The notes beneath the pieces are model-generated. The model had not been told where the DNA came from. It worked only from the letters and a program-made list of their open reading frames with translations, and ran no database searches. A stretch of DNA of 12,560 bases from the NCBI GenBank assembly GCA_001303545.1, contig LJUA01000035.1, positions 1 to 12,560 on the forward strand, read 5' to 3'. A program made the position numbers and the translations under genes. Shown here piece after piece: positions 7,312 to 12,560 of this stretch (its first letter is position 1; every line of letters starts with the position of its first letter). This DNA is from Dehalococcoidia bacterium SM23_28_2 (GTDB lineage: Bacteria > Chloroflexota > Dehalococcoidia > SM23-28-2).

Positions 7312-8151
7312 ATGCTGGAAGCGCTACAGTACGAGTTCATGAGGAACGCCCAGTTCGCCGGCCTGCTGGCCTCCGTGGCCTGCGGCATTGTGGGGGTCTA
7401 CGTAGTAGTCAAGCGGATCGTCTTCATCAGCGGCGGCATTGCCCACGCCTCCTTCGGCGGCATCGGCCTGGGATACCTGGCCGGAATAAGCCCCGTTCTG
7501 GGTGCGATGTTCTTCACCCTGGCCTCCGCGCTGGGGATGGGCTTGGTCACCAGAAGAACGAAGCTGCCCGAGGATACTGCCATCGGAATACTATGGGCGA
7601 TGGGCATGGCGATGGGGATAATCTTCATCGGTCTGACCCCGGGCTATGCCCCGGATCTGTTCAGCTACCTCTTCGGTAACATACTGACGGTGCCCCGCTC
7701 CGGGCTGATCCTGATGCTGGCCCTGGACGCTATCATAGTCACGATCGTCATAGCGCTGTACAAGGACTTCCTGGCTCTCTCCTTCGACGAAGAGTTCGGC
7801 ACAACGGTGGGAGTGCCCGTCGAGCGATTGTACCTCCTCCTGCTGTGCATGATCGCTCTGACCGTGGTTGTGCTGATACGGGTGGTTGGCGTCATCCTGG
7901 TCATAGCCCTTCTCACCATTCCCGCCGCTCTGGCAAAGCAGTTCACTCATGACCTACGGAACATGATGATCCTTGCCGTCCTCTTCGGCGCGCTCTTCTC
8001 CTTCGGCGGGCTGTGGCTGTCCTACGAATTCGACCTGGCCTCCGGGGCCACGATCGTTCTCCTCAGCGGCTCAGTGCTGCTCGCCTCCTTCGGCTTCTCC
8101 GAGCTACGCAGCCAGTGGCGAAAGAGACAACAGGCCTCCCCGCAGAACTGA
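7312..8151 (+). CDS. znuB: ZnuB, permease of the zinc ABC transporter
   Basis: This 279-residue membrane protein belongs to the ABC-3 (ZnuB/TroC/MntB) permease family. It forms the channel, as a dimer, through which the metal delivered by ZnuA passes. About eight hydrophobic segments are visible across residues 12-265, with the family motif GGIAHASFGGIGLGYLAG (41-58) after FIS. A basic tail (RSQWRKRQQ, 266-274) should be cytoplasmic. The ATG at 7312 is only 4 nt after the znuC stop, with GGAG in the end of znuC as ribosome site. It is the last gene of the operon. No strong terminator follows; a weak AAGAG/CTCTT hairpin without a T-run lies just after the stop. Confidence 0.94.
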   Translation: MLEALQYEFMRNAQFAGLLASVACGIVGVYVVVKRIVFISGGIAHASFGGIGLGYLAGISPVLGAMFFTLASALGMGLVTRRTKLPEDTAIGILWAMGMAMGIIFIGLTPGYAPDLFSYLFGNILTVPRSGLILMLALDAIIVTIVIALYKDFLALSFDEEFGTTVGVPVERLYLLLLCMIALTVVVLIRVVGVILVIALLTIPAALAKQFTHDLRNMMILAVLFGALFSFGGLWLSYEFDLASGATIVLLSGSVLLASFGFSELRSQWRKRQQASPQN

Positions 8152-8367
8152 AGAGAGACCCCTCTTGCCCCTACCCTCTGACTATCGTAGGCTGTTCTTG
8201 GTGGCGGCCTGGCCTTTGGTAGAGCCCAGGACAGCGTGATTAAGAACACTGCGGGCTGCGGTTCAGGCTAAGCAAGAGCTGCCACTGCCCCGCGGGTTGG
8301 CTCCCATCAGGGCCGCAGCCTTTCCCATAAACGATCCCAGATTTAAGATAGTAGAGGGGTAGTTGCT
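8152..8367 (+). other. Intergenic region with a long-range stem upstream of the GltD-like gene
   Basis: This 216-bp region has no gene. GGCTGCGG (8254-8261) and CCGCAGCC (8313-8320) are perfect 8-bp inverted repeats enclosing 51 nt that are themselves GC-rich and able to fold. A weak promoter can be drawn from TTTCCC (8321-8326) and TAAGAT (8344-8349), 17 nt apart, ending just before the GTG start. If that is the promoter, the stem lies upstream of transcription and would be a DNA element or the end of the znu transcript. If transcription starts earlier, it is a leader structure. I compared it from memory with cobalamin, TPP and glutamine riboswitch cores and saw no match. Confidence 0.4.
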
Positions 8368-9831
8368 GTGAGTGACAAGAGTCCTTCGACTGAAAAGAAA
8401 CAAGTTTCTGCCATTGACCGCAAAGAACGACTGAAGATCCCCCCTCTAGTCACCCCCAAACAGGACTCCAAGGAGCGAATCAAGAACTGGGACGAAGTTT
8501 ACCTTGAGCTGGACATAGAGGCCGCACAGCGCGAGGCTTCTCGCTGCCTCCAGTGCCCTGCTGCCGCCTGCACGCATGCCTGCCCCCTGCAGAACGACAT
8601 CGTGGGAGCGTTCGCGTTGCTGGAGCAGGGCGACATCATCGGCGCGGCCAACAAGTTCCGCGAGACCAGCCCTATGCCCGAGGTATGCGGCCGCCTCTGT
8701 CCCCACGAGCTGCTGTGCGAAGGCCACTGCGTTGTAGGAAAGAAGGGGAAGCCCGGCGCCATCGGCCGGCTGGAGTACTTCCTCGCCGACTATCAGCGAA
8801 AGCACGAGGGTTGGCCTCTGCCCAAGGTGGCCCCGCCCACCGGCAGGAAGGTGGCCGTGGTGGGCTCAGGCCCGGCCGGCATGGTGGTCGCCGAGGAGGT
8901 CACCAAGAGGGGCCACACCGCGGTGGTCTACGAAGCCTGGCCTCTGGCCGGTGGTCTCCTTCGCTACGGCATCCCCAGCTTCATAATCAAGAAGAGCGTG
9001 GTCGACGACAAGGTCCAGATGCTGGAGAAGCTGGGGGTGACCTTCGTCACCAATACCGTTGTCGGCAAGGACATCAGCGTGGACAAGCTGCTCGAGACCG
9101 ACTTCGACGCGGTGTTCCTGGGCTACGGCGCCAGTCAACCTGTGAAGATGGGTGTCCCGGGGGAGGACCTCGACGGCATTATCACAGCCACCGACTTCCT
9201 GGTGCGGGCTGGCGTGCCGACCGAGCATCTACCTCCCGAGTGGCGACAACCCATCGATCCCGGCGACAAGGTCATCGTCATCGGCGGCGGCAACACCGCC
9301 ATGGACTGCCTGCGTGCGGCCTTGCGGCTGGGCTCCCAAGAAGTGACCTGCGTCTACCGCCGCACCGAGGCGGAAATGCCCGGCAACGCCAAGGAGAGAG
9401 AGAACTCCATAGAGGAAGGCTCGGAATTCATGTACCTGGCGGCGCCCATCGAGTTCCTGGGCGGTGAGCGCAATCGCGTGCGGGTGGCGCGTTGCCAGCG
9501 TATGCAACTGGGCGAACCCGATTCCAGCGGCCGTCCCCGGCCGGTGCCTATCGAGGGTTCGGAGTTCGAGATCCCGGTGGACACGGTTATCCTCGCCCTT
9601 GGCTACCGCGTTGACCGCCTGATCCTGGAGACGACTGCCGGCCTGGAGGCCAACAGGAACGGAACGCTGATCATCGACCCTGAGACGGGCGCCACCAGCC
9701 GGCCGGGGCTGTTCTCCGGCGGCGACGCTGTGCGCGGCCCGGACTACGTGGTGGACGCCGTGGCCGATGCCAAGCGGGCAGCCGCAGCCATCGACGAGTA
9801 CATCCGCAGGAAACAGGCGGGAGAAACCTAG
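8368..9831 (+). CDS. GltD-like FAD/[4Fe-4S] NAD(P)H oxidoreductase (glutamate synthase small-subunit family)
   Basis: This 487-residue flavoprotein is of the glutamate synthase beta-subunit type, which takes electrons from NADPH through FAD to iron-sulfur clusters and on to a partner. An N-terminal Fer4_20-like domain (about 15-150) carries CLQCPAAACTHACP (60-73; Cys60, 63, 68, 72) and a second set CGRLC...C...C (Cys107, 111, 117, 121). The FAD site is VVGSGPAG (164-171) and the NAD(P)H site is VIGGGNTAMD (304-313). GLFSGGDAVRGPDYVVDA (447-464) closes the FAD domain. The GTG at 8368 has AGAGGGG 8 nt upstream. No large glutamate synthase subunit is nearby. It could be a distant GltB's partner, an NfnB- or SudA-like subunit, or a single-chain enzyme, and sequence alone does not decide. 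It ends 4 nt before the convergent pmbA stop. Confidence 0.88.
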   Translation: MSDKSPSTEKKQVSAIDRKERLKIPPLVTPKQDSKERIKNWDEVYLELDIEAAQREASRCLQCPAAACTHACPLQNDIVGAFALLEQGDIIGAANKFRETSPMPEVCGRLCPHELLCEGHCVVGKKGKPGAIGRLEYFLADYQRKHEGWPLPKVAPPTGRKVAVVGSGPAGMVVAEEVTKRGHTAVVYEAWPLAGGLLRYGIPSFIIKKSVVDDKVQMLEKLGVTFVTNTVVGKDISVDKLLETDFDAVFLGYGASQPVKMGVPGEDLDGIITATDFLVRAGVPTEHLPPEWRQPIDPGDKVIVIGGGNTAMDCLRAALRLGSQEVTCVYRRTEAEMPGNAKERENSIEEGSEFMYLAAPIEFLGGERNRVRVARCQRMQLGEPDSSGRPRPVPIEGSEFEIPVDTVILALGYRVDRLILETTAGLEANRNGTLIIDPETGATSRPGLFSGGDAVRGPDYVVDAVADAKRAAAAIDEYIRRKQAGET

Positions 9832-9839
9832 CCCGCTAG
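9828..9839. other. Palindrome spanning both stop codons of the convergent gltD-like and pmbA genes
   Basis: CTAGC-CC-GCTAG (9828-9839) is a perfect 5+5 bp dyad. It contains the TAG stop of the plus-strand oxidoreductase (9829-9831) and the TAG stop of minus-strand pmbA (9836-9838). It is too short and lacks T-tracts, so it is not a terminator by itself. The two genes have no separate terminators here. Confidence 0.6.
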
Positions 9840-11383
9840 ACCTGTTCCATAAAGCCGGCGATCTCCTGCACCGCCACCTTCTCCACCGCCATCTCCGGCG
9901 CGTAGACGATCTCGTCCGCCGCCCAGGCCAGGGTCGGCCGCCGCTCGACCCCCACGCCGATGATCCCCTGCAGGACACTGTGGATGCTATCGTTGAGGCG
10001 GATGGCATTGGCCTTGATCGGCTCAGCCAGACGGCCGTCGCGGATGACGTAGGAATCGCCCACCACCGTGCAGGTGAAGTCGCCCGCCCGCAGGCCATTC
10101 ACCGGGTAGGTGTACCAGATGCGGCCCAGGTACAGGCCGTCGCCAACCTGCCGCAGCAGCTCCTCGCGGCTGCGGTCGTCCCCTTCGATGATGACGTTGG
10201 TGGCGAAGATGCCCGGCTGAGCGTCGAAGTTGCGCCCGCCGCCGCGAGCGAAACGAAAGCCGTTGCGAGGCGCCATCGCCGCCCGGTACTCGCCGGGGTC
10301 CACCCCCAGCTTCTCGCGGGCCTTGGCGTCGCTGAGGATGCGCTGGCCCTCGTAGTAGTTGGTCAGCAGGCCGGTGAGCACGCCATCGCGGATGAGCTCG
10401 GTGCGGCCGGTGGGCAGCCCCTCGCAGGTGATGCCCTTGCTCCCCGCCAGGCCCGGCGCGGCGCCGTCGTCGTAGATGCTCAGCTTGGGAGAGGCGATCT
10501 GCTTGCCCAGCTTGCCCATGAAGGGACTGGCGGCGGCATAGAACGTGCCCAGGCCAACGCTGGGCATCACCAGGTTCACCATCAGGTCCATCACCGCCTG
10601 GGGGCCGAAGATCACCCGATACTCGCCGTCCCTGACCCGCACGCCGCCGATGGCCCGAACGGCGTTGCCAGCCGCCTCTCGGCCGGCCTCATCGCCGAAG
10701 GCCGCCAGGCGGGTGGCCGCCGACCAGCCGCTGCCCTTGGAGCCCTCCCGCTCGACCATCGAGGTCACAAAGGCGAGGATGGCGCTCGATTCGTCGGTCT
10801 GCACCTCGGGCATGGCGTAGGAGGCGACGGCGATGCGCTCCTGGAGGATGGTCACGTCGCCGCCGACGATGAGCCCCAGGGCGCGCAGGTCGCCGCCGGC
10901 CAGGTCGATGAGCGCCTCCGACGCCTGGAACGTGCGCAGGGCGCCGCCGACCACCTGCCAGCCGCAGCCCACCAGGTCGGCGTCGGCCAGGCGCATGAGC
11001 TGGGAGTCGTGGTAGCGGCGGAGGGCCCGCTTCTCGCCGCCGGGGCGCGGCAGCGACACGAACTCGGGGTCGAGCACGGCCCCCTTGCGGGCCTTGGCCA
11101 GGGCCTCCTTCACCCCCTCGATGGAGAGGTCGCTGCTCTCGCTGCCGAAGCCTATCTTGCGCCCCTCCGCGGTGCGGAACACGGCCTGCACGCCGATGCC
11201 GTAGGACTCGCTGGACTTGGGCTCCTCGACGCCGTTGCAGGGGATGTGAGAGGTGTAGTTGAGGCGGGTGAGGAGTTGGCCGTTGCTGGCGGCGAACACC
11301 TCCGCCTCCTCCACGTCCTCGGCGGCGCGCAGGTAGGCCAGGGCGTCTTCGACGGAGCTGCGGAGACTAGCGAGGGGGATCAT
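9836..11383 (-). CDS. pmbA: PmbA/TldE-type member of the TldD/PmbA peptidase family
   Basis: This 515-residue protein belongs to the TldD/PmbA (peptidase U62) family. In enterobacteria TldD and TldE (PmbA) form a heterodimer that trims unfolded peptides, matures microcin B17 and degrades the CcdA antitoxin. Family signs are SYGIGVQAVF (60-69), GEYRVIFGPQAVMDL (253-267), the core IYDDGAAPGLAGSKG (303-317) with CEGLPTGRTELIRDGVL (320-336), and GDFTCTVVGDSYVIRDG (434-450) near the C-terminus. The HExxxH zinc motif of TldD is absent, which makes it the PmbA/TldE type, the non-catalytic partner. It is somewhat longer than E. coli PmbA (about 450). No tldD gene lies in the window. The ATG at 11381-11383 is preceded by GAGGTG, which overlaps the stop of the upstream HEPN-like gene and suggests translational coupling. 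Confidence 0.9.
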   Translation of the reverse strand: MIPLASLRSSVEDALAYLRAAEDVEEAEVFAASNGQLLTRLNYTSHIPCNGVEEPKSSESYGIGVQAVFRTAEGRKIGFGSESSDLSIEGVKEALAKARKGAVLDPEFVSLPRPGGEKRALRRYHDSQLMRLADADLVGCGWQVVGGALRTFQASEALIDLAGGDLRALGLIVGGDVTILQERIAVASYAMPEVQTDESSAILAFVTSMVEREGSKGSGWSAATRLAAFGDEAGREAAGNAVRAIGGVRVRDGEYRVIFGPQAVMDLMVNLVMPSVGLGTFYAAASPFMGKLGKQIASPKLSIYDDGAAPGLAGSKGITCEGLPTGRTELIRDGVLTGLLTNYYEGQRILSDAKAREKLGVDPGEYRAAMAPRNGFRFARGGGRNFDAQPGIFATNVIIEGDDRSREELLRQVGDGLYLGRIWYTYPVNGLRAGDFTCTVVGDSYVIRDGRLAEPIKANAIRLNDSIHSVLQGIIGVGVERRPTLAWAADEIVYAPEMAVEKVAVQEIAGFMEQV

Positions 11384-11392
11384 TCGCGCACC

Positions 11393-12298
11393 TCAGTCCT
11401 CCTTCACGTACTTGTCGAGGTCGTCGCCAGGTGCCATCCCAGCCAGTATTCGCAGGCACGTGGCGGCTGTTCTTTCTAACCGGTCAAGGCACTCCAAGAA
11501 CTCCTCTTCCTCCCCAGGATCCACAAACGCCTTCCCCTTGTGGAGGATGTGACCACGCAGGTTCTCAATACGCCCAAGTTTGGTCCTCTCCTTGATCTCT
11601 TCGCGGCTCAGGTGCCTGTACAGCCGCTCGCTGAGAAACCTGCTCGTCGTGTTCGACACCTTGCCCTTGCCCATAGCTGGACATATCTCCAACACCATCC
11701 AGAAGAACAGAAACCTGTCGACGGGATTGATGGCCTCTTGGCCTCGCCTGAACCAACGCGCGGCCAGTCGAAATCGATCGCGGTCCTGCGCGGACAGCTC
11801 CTGAAGAGAAGCCAGATCACTCGCTATTCTGTCCGCGACGTCTTCAGGATCTTCGGCAGGCCGCGCGGTCACCCGCAGAGGGCCCTCCGGCATGAACACG
11901 TATTGCCCCGGTTTGTCGACCGTGCCTTCGTGCAACTTCTCGGAGATGAGTCCGGGGCAGCGTAGGTCAAAAATACAGGTCGCCTCGGCCACCCTCAAGG
12001 CAGCCACGCTTCGTGCTGTCGGCGCCGATGCGGGGTCCATGGCGCTCAGGCTGATTTGTATCAACACGTACGAGTTGCGGGGCAACTCACGATGCTGCTG
12101 CGCCGCGGTCATCCCCGCCGCAGACGGACGGTAGTGCAGCACTGGGACGGTAAAAGAGAACCGTATGGGACCCGGCAACAGCTTGATCTCAAAATCCGAC
12201 GTGCTCGCGACGCACAGCTCCGACTCGGGCGCAGGCAAGTTCGCCCTGTATATGGCGAGGTATGTGACCGGGGGAAGGCCCATCGTCGGCGGTCGCAC
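11393..12298 (-). CDS. Hypothetical protein with a C-terminal HEPN-like (Apea type) domain
   Basis: I do not recognise the whole 301-residue protein. Its C-terminal half (about 172-285) is helical and looks like an Apea-type HEPN domain: RFRLAARWFRRGQEAINPVDR (split 175-184 and 185-195), FLFFWMVLE (196-204), then IENLRGHILHKGKAF (244-258). The last contains R-x4-H (Arg248, His253), the pattern of HEPN ribonucleases. The N-terminal half (about 10-145) seems beta-rich and unassigned. It has no signal peptide or membrane segment and is likely cytosolic. The GTG at 12298 is the furthest in-frame start (a stop lies upstream at 12440); an ATG at 12283 is the alternative, and neither has a strong ribosome site. 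Its stop is 9 nt before pmbA. HEPN proteins act in RNA cleavage, toxin-antitoxin and phage defence, but function here is unproven. Confidence 0.68.
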   Translation of the reverse strand: MRPPTMGLPPVTYLAIYRANLPAPESELCVASTSDFEIKLLPGPIRFSFTVPVLHYRPSAAGMTAAQQHRELPRNSYVLIQISLSAMDPASAPTARSVAALRVAEATCIFDLRCPGLISEKLHEGTVDKPGQYVFMPEGPLRVTARPAEDPEDVADRIASDLASLQELSAQDRDRFRLAARWFRRGQEAINPVDRFLFFWMVLEICPAMGKGKVSNTTSRFLSERLYRHLSREEIKERTKLGRIENLRGHILHKGKAFVDPGEEEEFLECLDRLERTAATCLRILAGMAPGDDLDKYVKED

Positions 12299-12386
12299 GC
12301 CTACGCCCCCGTCAGCCTCGCCCGGCCGCGCATGGTGGGGCCGCCGTTGCTCATCCGCTTGCTCCTCATCTGCACTCCAATCCCTG
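12299..12386. other. Short gap between the GIY-YIG gene and the HEPN-like gene
   Basis: These 88 bp separate two minus-strand genes. I see no clear promoter (no -10-like AT-rich box) and no strong terminator, so the HEPN-like gene may be transcribed from further upstream. The HEPN frame remains open across the gap without a usable start codon. Confidence 0.4.
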
Positions 12387-12411
12387 TCATTCCGAGCGGA
12401 GCGAGGAATCT
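12386..12411. repeat. Interspersed repeat unit of the GTCATTCCGAGCGGAGCGAGG type
   Basis: The 26 bp here begin GTCATTCCGAGCGGAG and end GCGAGGAATCT. ATTCC (12389-12393 region) and GGAAT (12405-12409) are inverted ends around a GC-rich centre. Sequences of this style are widespread extragenic repeats in Chloroflexota and many other environmental genomes and often give ORF tails such as '...SEILRSAQNDR'. Only this one unit is in the window, so repetition itself cannot be shown here. It overlaps the 3' end of the GIY-YIG gene. Confidence 0.5.
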
Positions 12412-12560
12412 GGTGGCGGGGAACTGAACCACCCCTCGCTCAGGTCTCGCCACTCAGGGTTCATCGACTCAATCAGAGCGATTCTCTTCGACCTCCGCCA
12501 CGCTTTGATCTGCTTTTCCCGGGCTATGGCGGCCTGGATGTCGTCGGTTGCCTCGTAGTA
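12387..12560 (-). CDS. GIY-YIG nuclease-family protein, C-terminal part (truncated by window edge)
   Basis: The minus strand from the window edge reads 57 codons to a TGA at 12387-12389. It begins YYEATDDIQAAIAREKQIK and continues AWRRSKRIALIESMNPEWRDLSEGW. This is the characteristic C-terminal half of small single-domain GIY-YIG proteins (YhbQ/UPF0213-like, about 90-110 residues), including the conserved Glu in AAIAREKQIK and the MNPEWRDL ending. The GIY and YIG motifs would lie to the right of the window. The final residues, PPPDSSLRSE, are not part of the domain; the last six and the stop come from the interspersed repeat. The role of stand-alone family members is poorly known (DNA endonuclease-like fold). 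This frame is short but clearly coding by family resemblance. Confidence 0.82.
   Translation of the reverse strand, partial: YYEATDDIQAAIAREKQIKAWRRSKRIALIESMNPEWRDLSEGWFSSPPPDSSLRSE

Noticed and set aside
8254..8340. Possible cobalamin or other riboswitch before the GltD-like gene
   Set aside because: GCCACTG and GC-rich stems recall some riboswitch pieces, but the conserved cores were not found, and the structure alone is too generic.
9767..11479. A 570-codon open frame on the plus strand, the longest in the window
   Set aside because: It lies antisense to pmbA. Its translation is low-complexity Ala/Gly/His/Leu/Arg-rich with no family resemblance, while the opposite strand encodes a clear PmbA. 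It arises from GC-biased third positions.
4891..12119. Shared GTCATCCCCGC strings at about 4891 and 12109, resembling part of an interspersed repeat
   Set aside because: Both are inside well-supported coding frames (protease signal region and HEPN-like gene), and the match is too short to call a repeat.
1..12560. CRISPR arrays, tRNA/rRNA genes, transposases, phage genes
   Set aside because: I looked for regularly spaced repeats, cloverleaf-like GGTTCRA regions and transposase or integrase motifs on both strands by eye and found none.
11393..12560. A combined HEPN plus GIY-YIG defence system
   Set aside because: Small GIY-YIG proteins of this type are common stand-alone genes that occur in many contexts. 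The gap contains a repeat and no evidence of co-regulation, so adjacency alone does not support a system.

Overview
This 12.56 kb window is GC-rich, gene-dense bacterial chromosome. It carries ten complete protein genes, one truncated gene at the right edge, and no RNA gene that I can recognise. Three features resemble Chloroflexota (Dehalococcoidia-like) genomes: Pro/Thr/Ser-rich linkers behind lipoprotein or membrane-anchor sequences, GTG starts, and a 'CATTCCGAGCGGAGCGAGG' type interspersed repeat. That placement is an inference from style and was not tested by any search.

Left half (1-4963), minus strand, read right to left: an exported HtrA/DegP-type serine protease lipoprotein; a BtuF-like metal or cobalamin-binding receptor with no signal peptide, followed 32 nt later by an alpha/beta hydrolase; the membrane zinc protease HtpX with its own consensus promoter; an intrinsic terminator; and a membrane-anchored DsbA-family thiol oxidoreductase. 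HtrA, HtpX and DsbA all act in protein quality control or folding at the cell envelope.

Centre (4964-8151): a 219-bp divergent regulatory region, then a plus-strand zinc-uptake operon of a Fur/Zur-family repressor, ZnuA (zinc-binding lipoprotein), ZnuC (ATPase) and ZnuB (permease), tightly packed and probably autoregulated. Overlapping dyad symmetries cover the repressor's promoter.

Right half (8152-12560): a 216-bp leader with a long-range stem, then a stand-alone GltD-like flavin/iron-sulfur NAD(P)H oxidoreductase on the plus strand. It converges, with 4 nt between the stop codons, on a minus-strand pair: a HEPN-like hypothetical protein that appears translationally coupled to a PmbA/TldE peptidase-family protein. 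At the right edge is the C-terminal end of a GIY-YIG nuclease-family protein, whose last codons and stop lie inside the interspersed repeat.

No CRISPR array, prophage, insertion sequence or clear novel multi-gene system is visible. The points most worth a second look are the HEPN-pmbA pair lacking tldD, the signal-less BtuF-like receptor, the Zur promoter dyads, and the repeat that forms the end of the GIY-YIG gene.
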